Source of the DNA: a virus
IMG/VR virus record: IMGVR_UViG_3300005538_000006
Location: 1-44,060 of that record
Strand: one strand, 5' to 3'
Length of the DNA stretch: 44,060 bases
Made by a program: the position numbers and the translations under genes. A model generated the notes under the pieces. The model searched no databases, was not told the origin of the DNA, and saw only the letters and a list, made by a program, of their open reading frames with translations. This document shows, piece after piece, positions 8,052 through 16,762 of the stretch. Position 1 is the first letter of the stretch, and each line of letters opens with the position of its first letter.

Positions 8052-11000
8052 TCCCGGCCTCGGATCCAGTCCGGCGATCCGTCGCGGCCGTCGAGCCAGT
8101 CCGGGCCGCCGGTCTTCTCCTGCTGGACTTCCGCCGACGCTTTCGTCGCGGCCACGCTGAGGACCTGCAGGAACATCGACCAGCAGTACTGCACCTTCTT
8201 CTCGTCCTTCGAGAGCACGGGCGCGAAGCTGTGCGCGAGCTTCCACGCCAGCGCGGCGCGGAAGAGACTGTCGCCCGTCGACGCCGCGCAGACCGGCCGG
8301 CGCGTGTACTCGAGCGTCGCCGTGAGGCCGTCCGCGTTGACCGTGTCCGTGTAGAGGAGCGGCCCGACGTCGTCCGAGCTGAGGCGGAATGTCGGCGGCC
8401 GCGGATCGTAGCTGCGGCGCGTCCCGGCCGGGCTCACGAGGCGTCGCGCAAAGAGGAAGTCCGCCGGCGTCCGGTAGGCGTACGTCCAGTCCCCATTGAC
8501 CGGGACGGCCGGCGTCCCCGCCACGAGCACCAGGTCGGCGTAGCGCGTGGCGAACGGCCAGGGGAACGCGCGGAGCGTCGCATCGACATCGTCCGCGTAG
8601 TGCAGGCGCGCGCACGTCGCCGCCTCCGTCAATTCGTTGACGACGTCGTCGACCTGAATCGACACGCCCAGGTGTGAGAGCGCCGTGTTGATGATCTGTT
8701 GCGAGGCGCCCTGACACGTCCCCGTGAAGTCGGTCCCGCCGCCGGATCCGCCGCCGCCGGTGTCCCCGCTCCCGTCGCCGCCATCGGCCGGCGCGTTGTT
8801 TTCTTCCGGCGTCGCCGGTGTCGGATCGAACTGCGTCCCGGTGCCCGCAGTCGGTTCGACCGGGATGAATTCGCCGTTGATCGAGAAGCCGTTATTGCCG
8901 GCGACCGTGTCGCCCGGGATCACGAAGACGTCGTACGCGACGGCGTTCTGGTTGAGCGCGCTCCCGACCGAGATGCTATCGAGGCCGCCGGCCGTGATGC
9001 CCGTCGCGGCGTTCGGCGTCGACGGGAACGTCGTCGAGGTCGTGCCGGTGTGCGAGGCGTCCCGGTAGACGGCGACGTCGGTGTGCGGGACGACGATCGC
9101 CCAGAGCGGATACCGGCCGCTCACGGGCGCCAGGCTGATCGTGCGCGCCGCGGCGCCGTCGCCGACGTAGCTCGCGAGCGCGAGCACGCGCGGGATCCCC
9201 GGATCCTGACTGCCATCGTTGCGGCGGAAGGCGAGGTACCCGATCTCGTCGTCGCTGGCGTTCATCAGGCCGACGCTCGAGGTCAGCGTGCCGTTGCTGA
9301 ACTTGAGGCCGGTCCCGATCGAGGAGCCCTGCAGCTGCGTGATCGCCGTCGCCGGATGGCCGGGCCCTTTGTAGAACAGATGGACGGTCTGCGAGGTGCC
9401 GTTGCGCTCCTGGAAGACGAAGGCCGCCTCCGGCGTGAACGTCGAGTCGTCGAGCGCGCTCACGATGTCGATCGTCTGGTTCGTGACCTTCAGCGCGCCG
9501 GCCGCCAGGAACCGCTCGCCGGGATCCGAGATCGCGAGGTACTGGTAGGTGACGCCGTTCGCGTTGCTGTTCGCATTCGCGCCGGCGATCCGCAGCAGCG
9601 TCTGCTGCTGCTGCGCGTCGAGCGAGAGCCCGCCGTTGAAGCTCGGATCGATCAGCGCCTGCAGCACGCCGTCCGGGTCCGGGCCTTCGCCGCCGCCGGC
9701 GTGCCCGACCGTGAGCGAGCTCCACCATTGCACGCCGCCGGACCCGCCGGTGAGCGGCCGGACCCAGAAGAAATGCACGGGCACCTTGAACGGCAGATCC
9801 TGGAAGGTCCCGTTGCCGATGTAGGTCCCGCCGACGACGACGACCGGACTAAGCGGCGGCAGCCCCTTCTTCGCCCACGGCGAATGCGGATACGGCGCGT
9901 TGTGACTGCCGATGTCCGGCGCGATGGTCGGGGCGTTCGTGGCATTGCCCGCCGGCGGGACGTCCTCGGGCCCGAAGATGCCGATGAGCTCGACTTCCGC
10001 GGCGAGCGTCTGCAGCGACTCGCTGGTGCCGGAGTTGTGAATCAGCTCGAGCGGCTGCGTCGGGAACGTCGCCGGCGTGACCGGCTGCAGCGACACGAAA
10101 CTGTAGAGCACCCGGTTCCATTGCAGCGCGAGCCCCTGCACGATCGCGACGACGGAGGTCAGCGCGCCCAGGCGGAAGCCGAGCGTCCCGTCGACGCCGG
10201 CCGTGCGCATCTGGTACGCCGCAACGCTGACCGCGGCCATGCCGAGCGAGTTCGGCACGGCGTCGACTTCGCGCGCGGCGTCGGTCGACAGCGTGAGCCG
10301 GACGTTGTTCGCGGCGACCGTCAGCAACTGCGGCGTCGCGTTCCCGATCGGCCGTTGCAGCGCCAGGCGCCAGTCGCCCGCCCACGTCCCCGCGTTATCC
10401 GACCCGAACCCCGTCGCGCCGACCAGCGCGATCCGGCTCCCGTTCAGCCAGTCGAGGCCGCCGGGCGGGTACGCGATCGGATCGAACATATGCGCCGTCT
10501 GGCCGCCGGTCGGGTACCCCGCGCCCATCCAGTCGTCCACGTCCCAGCAGAGGCCATTCGCCGGGCCGCCGCCGAGCTCCGACGTACCGATGCGTTGATT
10601 CGAGAGATGCCCGTTCCCCTGGTCGACCACCGTCAGGAGGTGCGAGCCGTCGAGGAAGACCTGCAGATACGCCGAGTCGTTGTACTGCGTCGGCATGTCC
10701 GGCTCGCCCGGGAAGAACTGGTAGACCAGGTCGAGCTTGTGCCAGACGTTGACGAGGATCTTCGTGCCCTGCCCGGCGACGCCGAGCTGCGTCTCGACGT
10801 TGCCCGCGTCGATGAACGCATTCAGGATCGTGCCGTCCGGCAGCAGGTCGAGCGCGGCGCCGGCGTTGTTGCTCGAGAGGCCGCGCACGCGCCACAGCCG
10901 CGACTTGCCGCCGACCGGCAGCACACGCACACGGAAATAGAACCGCTCCCACTGTTGATGCAGCGCGTTGTGATCGCCGCCGCTGTAATCGCCGTTTTCG

Positions 11001-11515
11001 ATCGGGCTGTGCGTCGTCGAGATCGCCGTCGTGTTATCGAACTTCAGGCCGTAGCCGCCGAGATGCCGCGACGCATCGCGCGAGCAGTTCCCGCCGGCCG
11101 CCGGCAGCTCGAAGCCGTCGAGCCAATGCCGCTGCGCCATCGGCGTGACCGGGACGACGCCGGTCCCTGCCTTGTTCGGCGCGAGCGCGAACGAGCCGCG
11201 CCAGATGAAATGTGTCGTGGTGCCGGCGAGCCAGCCGAACCAGCCGCCGGGATCGCGGTCGAAGCTCGCCAGGTCGTACGGGTAATTGACCGCGGCCGAG
11301 GTGATGTATTGCGAGCGCGTGCACGGGTAGCTCGCGGGAAAGCTGTCCGGCTGAATCGGCGCGCCATACAAGATCGACGCCTGTTGCGGCGCCATGTTGA
11401 TCTTGGCGATCACGTTCGGGCCCGCCGAGTTGATCAACGCCTTCACGCGCACCGGGTCCGTCAGGTACACGGTGTAGTCGAGGTACTGCGTCTGGACGGA
11501 TCCGAACAGGCTCAT
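8048..11515 (-). CDS. Lectin-like virion protein fused to gp11-like head-tail adaptor, 1155 aa
   Basis: Residues 1 to about 900 form a long beta-rich appendage-type protein. A region near residues 150-400 has the look of a LamG/concanavalin-like beta sandwich (QQWERFYFRVRVLPVGGKS, then LVNVWHKLDLVYQFFPGEP). Residues about 905-930 are a Gly/Ser/Asp linker with runs of GGGGSGGG. The last roughly 225 residues match tail tubular protein A (T7 gp11-like adaptor): SQQIINTALSHLGVSI, CARLHYADDVDATLRAFPWP, WTYAYRTPADFLFARRL. Adaptors bind the portal and are normally separate proteins of about 200 aa. No in-frame ATG or GTG is present at the boundary, so a single fused chain is the simplest reading. 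The downstream gene starts by ATGA overlap. Confidence 0.85.
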   Translation of the reverse strand: MSLFGSVQTQYLDYTVYLTDPVRVKALINSAGPNVIAKINMAPQQASILYGAPIQPDSFPASYPCTRSQYITSAAVNYPYDLASFDRDPGGWFGWLAGTTTHFIWRGSFALAPNKAGTGVVPVTPMAQRHWLDGFELPAAGGNCSRDASRHLGGYGLKFDNTTAISTTHSPIENGDYSGGDHNALHQQWERFYFRVRVLPVGGKSRLWRVRGLSSNNAGAALDLLPDGTILNAFIDAGNVETQLGVAGQGTKILVNVWHKLDLVYQFFPGEPDMPTQYNDSAYLQVFLDGSHLLTVVDQGNGHLSNQRIGTSELGGGPANGLCWDVDDWMGAGYPTGGQTAHMFDPIAYPPGGLDWLNGSRIALVGATGFGSDNAGTWAGDWRLALQRPIGNATPQLLTVAANNVRLTLSTDAAREVDAVPNSLGMAAVSVAAYQMRTAGVDGTLGFRLGALTSVVAIVQGLALQWNRVLYSFVSLQPVTPATFPTQPLELIHNSGTSESLQTLAAEVELIGIFGPEDVPPAGNATNAPTIAPDIGSHNAPYPHSPWAKKGLPPLSPVVVVGGTYIGNGTFQDLPFKVPVHFFWVRPLTGGSGGVQWWSSLTVGHAGGGEGPDPDGVLQALIDPSFNGGLSLDAQQQQTLLRIAGANANSNANGVTYQYLAISDPGERFLAAGALKVTNQTIDIVSALDDSTFTPEAAFVFQERNGTSQTVHLFYKGPGHPATAITQLQGSSIGTGLKFSNGTLTSSVGLMNASDDEIGYLAFRRNDGSQDPGIPRVLALASYVGDGAAARTISLAPVSGRYPLWAIVVPHTDVAVYRDASHTGTTSTTFPSTPNAATGITAGGLDSISVGSALNQNAVAYDVFVIPGDTVAGNNGFSINGEFIPVEPTAGTGTQFDPTPATPEENNAPADGGDGSGDTGGGGSGGGTDFTGTCQGASQQIINTALSHLGVSIQVDDVVNELTEAATCARLHYADDVDATLRAFPWPFATRYADLVLVAGTPAVPVNGDWTYAYRTPADFLFARRLVSPAGTRRSYDPRPPTFRLSSDDVGPLLYTDTVNADGLTATLEYTRRPVCAASTGDSLFRAALAWKLAHSFAPVLSKDEKKVQYCWSMFLQVLSVAATKASAEVQQEKTGGPDWLDGRDGSPDWIRGRE

Positions 11516-11594
11516 CGGCGATCAGGTCCTTCGGGAAATGAGTCCGGACGGCCCGGCACCAGCACCGCCCGGGAATTCGGGCGCGTGTCGTGAC

Positions 11595-11622
11595 CTAGCT
11601 CCGCGCCGTCCGGGGGAGCTAG
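11595..11622 (-). other. Hairpin at the end of the 133-aa gene
   Basis: CTAGCTCC (11595-11602) and GGAGCTAG (11615-11622) form an 8-bp stem with a 12-base loop, overlapping the stop codon of the upstream gene. No U-run follows on the minus strand, so it is not a standard terminator; it may stabilise mRNA ends between head and tail genes. Apart from this, 11516-11618 contains only GC-rich sequence without a credible gene. Confidence 0.45.
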
Positions 11623-12020
11623 TCGTCGTCGCCGAGCGGGTTGCCGGCGCCGGTCGGGTCGCGCGCCTCGAGGCCCGCGGCTTCGCGCCGGAGGCGATCG
11701 TGGTCCGCGCTCAGGGCGGCCTGCCCGGCGCCGGTGATCTTCTCCGGCGTGCGCGCATCGACCCGCTCCATCCACTTGTCGGAAAAGTGCGCGGGGCCGC
11801 TGATCGTGAACACGTCGTCGGTGCGGCGATAGACGTTGGCGTAGTAGCCGTCCGCCGTCGCGCGGACTTTCATCGGCGGCCCTTTCGGCGCCGGCGTCGG
11901 CGGCGCGGCTTTCGCGGCGGCCGGCGAGCCGGGGACGATCGGTTTCAGAACGGGCGCGGCGGCTTTCGCGGGATCCGGCTTCGCGCCGAGGGCGGCGGGT
12001 TTCGGAGTGGCTGCGGCCAT
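11619..12020 (-). CDS. Small head-associated protein, 133 aa
   Basis: The first 50 residues are Ala/Pro/Lys-rich and flexible. They are followed by a compact domain (KVRATADGYYANVYRRTDDV, FTISGPAHFSDKWMERVD) of a type often found in short phage proteins next to capsid genes. The last third is acidic and helical. It lies between the cement protein gene and the adaptor fusion. I know no defined function; a minor capsid or head-completion role is an inference from position. Confidence 0.75.
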   Translation of the reverse strand: MAAATPKPAALGAKPDPAKAAAPVLKPIVPGSPAAAKAAPPTPAPKGPPMKVRATADGYYANVYRRTDDVFTISGPAHFSDKWMERVDARTPEKITGAGQAALSADHDRLRREAAGLEARDPTGAGNPLGDDD

Positions 12021-12085
12021 GCGTGGGACTCCTCAGGAAAAGACAGCCGACGCGGAGGCGATCCCCGCGCCGGCCGCCGACCGTG

Positions 12086-12544
12086 TTAGTCGACCAGATA
12101 CGCCTTCGCGTAGCTGACCGGCACGAGCGAGAACATCGAGTGCGTCGTGAGCCACGCCGTCGCGCTGATCGTGCCGCCGGCCGTGGTGATCCGGATGCCG
12201 AGGAAGCGCTGCGTCGGGGTCCCCTGCGGGAGCGGCGCGAAGAAGAGCGCGCCGAGGAGCGCCGCGGCGAGCTTGATCGTGTACGTCGCGTGGACGATCA
12301 GGCCCGCCGTGAGCGCGGCGTCGGTCGTCGAGATGATGTCGACGACGGAATCGGCGACGGTGCCGGCCGTCGTGATCCCGATGCCGAACCCCAGCGGCTC
12401 GCCGGTGCCGATCTGGCGGTTGACCTTGGTCCCGCCGGCCGGTGCCAGGCCGCCGGGGACGCCGAGGTCGATCGAGCTGGTCGAGACGGCCCCGGCGCCG
12501 AACGCCTGGGCGTTGCTGACTTCGAGAAGTGCGTCTATGAACAT
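12086..12544 (-). CDS. Capsid cement protein, Bbp16 family, 152 aa
   Basis: AGGAGA stands 6 bases before the ATG at 12544, so this start is preferred over the ORF start at 12586. The beginning (MFIDALLEVSNAQAF, then VSTSSIDLGVPG) and the phrase 'RQIGTGEPLGFGIGI' match what I recall of the Bbp16 cement proteins, which trimerise on the outer capsid surface of BPP-1. The remainder is beta-rich, as expected. It directly follows the major capsid gene in the transcript, the same order as in BPP-1 (Bbp17 then Bbp16). Confidence 0.82.
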   Translation of the reverse strand: MFIDALLEVSNAQAFGAGAVSTSSIDLGVPGGLAPAGGTKVNRQIGTGEPLGFGIGITTAGTVADSVVDIISTTDAALTAGLIVHATYTIKLAAALLGALFFAPLPQGTPTQRFLGIRITTAGGTISATAWLTTHSMFSLVPVSYAKAYLVD

Positions 12545-12601
12545 GTGGGTTCTCCTGGTAGCGAGGGTGATCGGACCCGGGAACACTCGGGCCAGAACGG
12601 C

Positions 12602-13744
12602 CTACGCGACGAGGGCCTCCGTTTCGAGGAGCTGATCCACGGTGCGGATCGGGATGCCGCGGAACTCGTACTTGCGCTGGCCGTCGACGTTCGCGAACGT
12701 GATGCCGGCGCCGACCGACACGGCGGCGGTCGTCTGGATGTCGAGGAACTCGAGCACGGTCCGGTTCGCGTAGAACACGGGCCGGCCGACTTGGAGCGAC
12801 GGTGGCCGATGCACCGCCTTCGCCATGAGCGTCAGGAGCGCCGCCTGCGCGCCCGCGTTCGCGATCAGGTCGGAGACGTCGATGTTGCAGATGCGCACGA
12901 CGTAGCGCCAGTCCTTGAGACTGATGCCACCCTTCCACTGCCAGCGATCGATGAGCGCGACCATCTTGTTGCCCGCGACGCCGCCCGCGCTCTGCAGCAG
13001 CACTTCGCCCTTGTCCTCGTGGATGAGGCCCGCCTTGCTGCCCTTCGGGAAGATGCCGCTGATCGTGTTCGGCCCCCAGACGACCAGCCACATCGAGGCG
13101 TTGTCGGCGCCCGCGCCGCCCGCCTTGAGCACGTTCGCGCCGTTGCCCGCCGTCGAGAGCGAATAGCGCGTCGAGAGCCCCGTGAACTGCTCGGGGTTCA
13201 CGCCGCCGTTGCCGTAGAAGAGGACGCGCACGAACTCCTGATTCATCGCCTCGAGGAACGACGACGCCTCCGACAAGCGGAACGCACTCGTGTTGCCGTT
13301 CAGCATCGCGAGATCCTTGTCGACTTCGCTGTAGCCCTCGAGCATCCCGCACTGCTCATCGATCTGCGCGGTCGTCGACTTGCTGCTCGGCACGCCCTGG
13401 TTGAGGAGGCGCCAGAACACGGTCGGGAGCCCGGTGCGGACGGTCGTGCGATCGCCGGTCGGGAGATTGCCTTCCTTCCAGGCCATGTCGATCAGGACTT
13501 CGTTCATCTGCGCGAGGAGCTCGACGATCACGGGGACTTTCCCGTCCGGGTCGAGGCGCTTCGCCCAATCGGCGAGGGTGAGGTCGGTCGCGGAGAGCGC
13601 GGCGCCGAACACCAGGCCGCCGCCGGCCAAGGTGTAGTAGAGCCAGCCGTGCGTCGCGACGTGCTGGGTGGCGAGACTGGCGGCGCCGACGTCGACGGCG
13701 AAGATCGCCACGACGGCGGCGAGAATCAAGGTGACGAATTTCAT
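12602..13744 (-). CDS. Major capsid protein, GP7/Bbp17-like, with hydrophobic N-terminal leader
   Basis: The start at 13744 has GGAG about 7 bases upstream; an ORF start at 13834 is shadow. The protein is 380 aa. From about residue 51 it follows the epsilon15/BPP-1 capsid family (SATDLTLADWAKRLDPDG, LPTGDRTTVRTGLPTVFWRL, SFLEAMNQEFVRVLFYGNG, and a C-terminal 'LEFLDIQTTAAVSVGAGITF'). Residues 1-50 are unusual: a Lys plus a hydrophobic stretch (MKFVTLILAAVVAIFAVDVG) with a signal-peptidase-like VGA/A site near residue 21, then a second hydrophobic stretch (GWLYYTLAGGGLVFGAAL). A GTG at codon 45 (13612) could start a normal-length capsid protein but has only a weak ribosome site. This leader is discussed under findings. 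Confidence 0.9.
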   Translation of the reverse strand: MKFVTLILAAVVAIFAVDVGAASLATQHVATHGWLYYTLAGGGLVFGAALSATDLTLADWAKRLDPDGKVPVIVELLAQMNEVLIDMAWKEGNLPTGDRTTVRTGLPTVFWRLLNQGVPSSKSTTAQIDEQCGMLEGYSEVDKDLAMLNGNTSAFRLSEASSFLEAMNQEFVRVLFYGNGGVNPEQFTGLSTRYSLSTAGNGANVLKAGGAGADNASMWLVVWGPNTISGIFPKGSKAGLIHEDKGEVLLQSAGGVAGNKMVALIDRWQWKGGISLKDWRYVVRICNIDVSDLIANAGAQAALLTLMAKAVHRPPSLQVGRPVFYANRTVLEFLDIQTTAAVSVGAGITFANVDGQRKYEFRGIPIRTVDQLLETEALVA

Positions 13745-13760
13745 CGGGTGTCTCCTGCGA

Positions 13761-14453
13761 TCAGGCGGATTTCTCTTCGCCGTAGAGCACGGTCGCTGCG
13801 TCCCGTTTCGCGGGGACGGAGCCGCCGGATCCACGCGCGGGCGAGTCTTCCGCCATCAGTCGGCCGAGGCGCGCGAGCGCGGCGACGACCGACAACTTGT
13901 TGCCAAAGCCGGATTTCACCAGGTCACGACGCAGCGCGTCGCCCAGGGGATCGCCGACCGGTGCCATGCGTTCGAGTGCGAGCGCGGCGAGACGCTGGGT
14001 TTCCTTCAAGTGCTCGCCGCCGTAGATCGGATCCGCTTCCGTCTCCGCGCGGAACGTCGCGCTTTGTTCCGCGATCGCGGTCGCGCGTTCGACGACCGCC
14101 GCCTGGAGCTGCTCGTTGCTGAGGCCCTGCTTGCGGCCGATCGCTTCGAGTTGCTTGAGGTCGGCCGCATCGACGTACGCCGTCGCGTCCTCCGGGATCG
14201 TCAGGGTGTACTTCTCGGGAGCCTTCGGTGTGTCGTCGGTGACGACGCCGTCCTTGCTCGCGGGTTCGCCCTTCGCCTCGGCGGGTGTCTCCGCTGGCTT
14301 CTCGCCAGCCTTGTCCGCCGGCTTCTCGGCCGGCTTCTGCTCCGCAGGTTTCTGCTCGGCGGGTTTCTGTTCCGCCGGCTTCTGCTCTGCGGGTTTTTCT
14401 GCGCCGCCGGCTTCGGGGGTGCCTGCGCCCGCGGCTTTGTCATCGGTTGCCAT
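13761..14453 (-). CDS. Scaffolding protein, 230 aa
   Basis: Highly charged, Ala/Glu/Lys-rich and helical, and directly upstream of the capsid gene, as scaffolds are. Residues about 20-45 are four KPAEQ repeats followed by KPAEK-type variants. The C-terminal half carries a longer helix (LSNEQLQAAVVERATAIAEQ) and ends with a basic/acidic tail (VPAKRDAATVLYGEEKSA). GGAGAGGA precedes the ATG at 14453. The start overlaps the 3' end of the Bbp19-like gene by 14 bases. The role is inferred from composition and gene order. Confidence 0.78.
   Translation of the reverse strand: MATDDKAAGAGTPEAGGAEKPAEQKPAEQKPAEQKPAEQKPAEKPADKAGEKPAETPAEAKGEPASKDGVVTDDTPKAPEKYTLTIPEDATAYVDAADLKQLEAIGRKQGLSNEQLQAAVVERATAIAEQSATFRAETEADPIYGGEHLKETQRLAALALERMAPVGDPLGDALRRDLVKSGFGNKLSVVAALARLGRLMAEDSPARGSGGSVPAKRDAATVLYGEEKSA
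14334..14393. repeat. Four 15-bp repeats coding KPAEQ in the scaffold gene
   Basis: Four consecutive 15-bp units encode KPAEQ on the minus strand. They differ at third codon positions, so the array is old or under protein-level selection rather than a fresh slippage product. Confidence 0.85.
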
Positions 14454-14826
14454 CGGTCGTCCTCTCCTCGGTCGCGGCGGCGGTGTGCGCGGCGTCCGTC
14501 GCGGTGTTGTCGCGTTTCAGCCGCGCCCGCGCTTCGGTTTCCATCTGCTGATACAGCCCCTCGTCCGCGGCGAGCAGCTTCGCCATCAGCTCGTGTCCGT
14601 AGTCTTGCCGTCCGGCGCGGTAATGAATCTCGGCACTCGGCGACCAGATCGAGCGGTAGACGCCGGCCATGTCGAGCAGGTCCCAGCAGAACGCCCGGCC
14701 GTCGTAACTCTCGAGCACGCGCTGGCAGCGGATCTGCTGCTGCGCCAAGGTGTTGCGCTCGACGCGCGCGGCCCGCTTGATCTGCTGCGGGTCGGCGGCG
14801 TTCTTCACCAGGGCGCGCTCGGCCAT
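14440..14826 (-). CDS. Bbp19-like protein, 128 aa
   Basis: The middle part (CWDLLDMAGVYRSIWSPSAE, then FREG-like HYRAGRQDYGHELMAKLLAA) matches the pattern I know for the Bbp19 family: a Leu-rich helix, 'aGv.rs', then an aromatic/Arg/Gly turn. The family occurs between portal and scaffold genes of BPP-1-like phages; its function is not established. The ATG at 14826 shares one base with the upstream stop (TGATG). A longer ORF to 15012 is shadow of the tailspike gene. Confidence 0.8.
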   Translation of the reverse strand: MAERALVKNAADPQQIKRAARVERNTLAQQQIRCQRVLESYDGRAFCWDLLDMAGVYRSIWSPSAEIHYRAGRQDYGHELMAKLLAADEGLYQQMETEARARLKRDNTATDAAHTAAATEERTTDGNR

Positions 14827-16157
14827 CAGAGCGCCCCTTCGCTGACCCAGGTCCCCGGCGTGCCGGCGACGGTGCAGACCCAGCCCTTCGGCTGCCCCAC
14901 TGCGGGCGCACTGTTCTTCACTATCTCGCCCTGCTGGTGCGCGCCGCTCGCCGGCGCGCTCGAGGCCGCCGTGACCAGCGTCGCGTCGCCGAGCACGAGC
15001 CCGTTCGCACAACGAAACGTATTCGGGCGCGTCGGGTGCAGGTTCGTCAGCAGCTCCGCGAGAATCACGCCGCCGACCATGAGGAACGTCCAGCAGTTGC
15101 GCGTCGCGTCATACCGCAGGCGCAGGTTCGTGTCCGCGACGCCGTTCGCCTCGACCATGAACGCCGTCCGGGTCGTGTCCGGCGGGCAGAAGGTGCCGAC
15201 GACGACGCCGTCGACGCCCTCGATCGTCAGGCTCGGGACGTGCACGCCGCCGCCGTTGCCGAGGAGCCAGGTGTCCTGCTTGTCGGGATGCGCCACGCGC
15301 ACGCCGACAAAGAGCGTCGCGTAGCCGACATGGTCGACCGGCCCGTTGCCTTCGGTGAGGTTGCCGCCGAGGAACAGGATCCGCGCGACGTCGAACGCGA
15401 TCGCGACGGCGCCCTTGGTGTTGCCCTCGGCGAGACAGTTCACGTAGGTCGTCGAGATGGAGCACTGATCGAAGAAGGCCCAGCCGCCGTTCGCATTCGA
15501 CGTCACGCTGAGCGCGAGCCCGTTGTTGCTGTCGGAGCCGACGACGTGCAGGCCGTCGCCGCCATGCGACTCCGTCGTGACGTTCGCGATAAACCAGCCG
15601 TTGGTGCCGCCGAGCGTGCCGTCCTCGAGCGTGAAGAACTGCGCGCCGACCTGGTCGCCCCACGCCGGCGGCCCGACCGACGTCTCCGACTGGATATAGA
15701 TCCCGTGCGTCTTGAAGCCGGTCACGAGGCAGTCGCGCAGGGTCGCCGTCACGAGAAACGTCACGCCGCACGCCGGCGCACTCTGGCCGGCCGCCGAGAT
15801 TTGCAGGTGCTCGATCACGCTCCCGACGCCGTTGCAATGCGGGTCGCCCAGGACGCCGGTCCCGGTGCGCGTGACGATGATGCCGTGCACGCCGGTATCG
15901 AAGAGCAGGACGGACGACAAGCCGACGCCCCAGGCGCCGCCGGCGCCGCGGAGGTGAATGTTGCGATTCAGCACGATCGGCGCGCTGCAGCGGTAGACGC
16001 CTGGCGGGACGTTGAGCACGCCGGCGCGGTAGCGTTCCGTCGCCAGGTCCTCGAGGCCGGCGACGTGGAACTGCGCGAACGCCGCGATCGCCGCCGCGAA
16101 CGCGGGCGCGTCATCGTGCACGCCGTCGCCGACCGCCCCGAAGTCTCGCACGTTCAT
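14826..16157 (-). CDS. Tailspike with pectate-lyase-like beta-helix, 443 aa
   Basis: The N-terminus (MNVRDFGAVGDGVHDDAPAF) is the classic opening of the pectate-lyase-superfamily/tailspike beta-helix (Pfam Pectate_lyase_3 type). It is followed by 'VLNVPPGVYRCSAPIVLNRN' and rung-like repeats rich in Gly, Asn and Val through about residue 330. The C-terminus ends with a small domain (QPKGWVCTVAGTPGTWVSEG) seen at the ends of many phage spikes. Tailspikes bind and often cleave surface polysaccharide. The start at 16157 is chosen because the upstream extension is Arg-rich shadow. The gene lies between the portal and Bbp19-like genes, not at the end of the tail block. Confidence 0.88.
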   Translation of the reverse strand: MNVRDFGAVGDGVHDDAPAFAAAIAAFAQFHVAGLEDLATERYRAGVLNVPPGVYRCSAPIVLNRNIHLRGAGGAWGVGLSSVLLFDTGVHGIIVTRTGTGVLGDPHCNGVGSVIEHLQISAAGQSAPACGVTFLVTATLRDCLVTGFKTHGIYIQSETSVGPPAWGDQVGAQFFTLEDGTLGGTNGWFIANVTTESHGGDGLHVVGSDSNNGLALSVTSNANGGWAFFDQCSISTTYVNCLAEGNTKGAVAIAFDVARILFLGGNLTEGNGPVDHVGYATLFVGVRVAHPDKQDTWLLGNGGGVHVPSLTIEGVDGVVVGTFCPPDTTRTAFMVEANGVADTNLRLRYDATRNCWTFLMVGGVILAELLTNLHPTRPNTFRCANGLVLGDATLVTAASSAPASGAHQQGEIVKNSAPAVGQPKGWVCTVAGTPGTWVSEGAL

Positions 16158-16159
16158 GG

Positions 16160-16762
16160 TTAGGTCCCCGAGCAGGCCGAGGCCGACGAGGTGACGACGC
16201 CGGCCGTCGAGATGCACAGGAAGCGCGTGCCGGTCGTCGCCGGCGTGACGGCGGTCGTCCCAAGCTTCAGCGCGCCCGAGGACGAGTCGATCGTCGGGTT
16301 CGTGCCGTCGTGCGTGAGGATCAGGTACTTCGCGCCGGTCGCGTTGCCGTACACGCGGAAGGTCTGCGCGGTCGTCCCGTTCCGCAGCGCGAGCACGGCG
16401 GCGGCGTCCCGGTACAGCAGCACGTCGGGGTTCGCCGCGCCCGAGCGCCACGAGAGCGGCATCGCACTGTCGATGTAGAAGCCGAGAGCCGAGTTCGGAT
16501 ACCAGCCCGCGATGCGGGAACTGTTGGCGAAGATTTCGCCGCCGAGCAGGTCCGCGCCGAGGTTGAACCCGACATTGGTATTGGCGGCGAACGCCGCGCC
16601 CGGCGCCGCCGCCGTCCCGTTCGCAAACAGCGTCTGTCCGCTCGCGACGCCGCCGCTCGAGAAGAACGGCGTCCCGCCGGCGCCGCGGTAATACTCCTGC
16701 GCGTGCGCCGTGAGCACGGCGAGGCCGAGCGCAATGGTGAGCGCGAGAAGCCAGCGCCTCAT
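16160..16762 (-). CDS. Signal-peptide-bearing fiber-like protein, 200 aa
   Basis: The start has two Arg and a hydrophobic core, ending in AHA before Gln22, a textbook Sec signal peptide (MRRWLLALTIALGLAVLTAH). The rest is Gly/Ala/Ser/Thr-rich and beta-like, with a C-terminal 'FLCISTAGVVTSSASACSGT', a pattern common at the ends of phage or metagenomic fiber proteins, and internal phrases such as 'YLILTHDGTNPTIDSSSG'. It is just before the tailspike gene and overlaps the 110-aa gene as ATGA. A signal peptide on a protein of this type is odd. It may be a secreted or periplasmic partner of the spike. Confidence 0.78.
   Translation of the reverse strand: MRRWLLALTIALGLAVLTAHAQEYYRGAGGTPFFSSGGVASGQTLFANGTAAAPGAAFAANTNVGFNLGADLLGGEIFANSSRIAGWYPNSALGFYIDSAMPLSWRSGAANPDVLLYRDAAAVLALRNGTTAQTFRVYGNATGAKYLILTHDGTNPTIDSSSGALKLGTTAVTPATTGTRFLCISTAGVVTSSASACSGT

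Noticed and set aside
14334-14393. CRISPR-like array
   Set aside because: The 15-bp units are contiguous, without spacers, and code for KPAEQ repeats in the scaffold protein.
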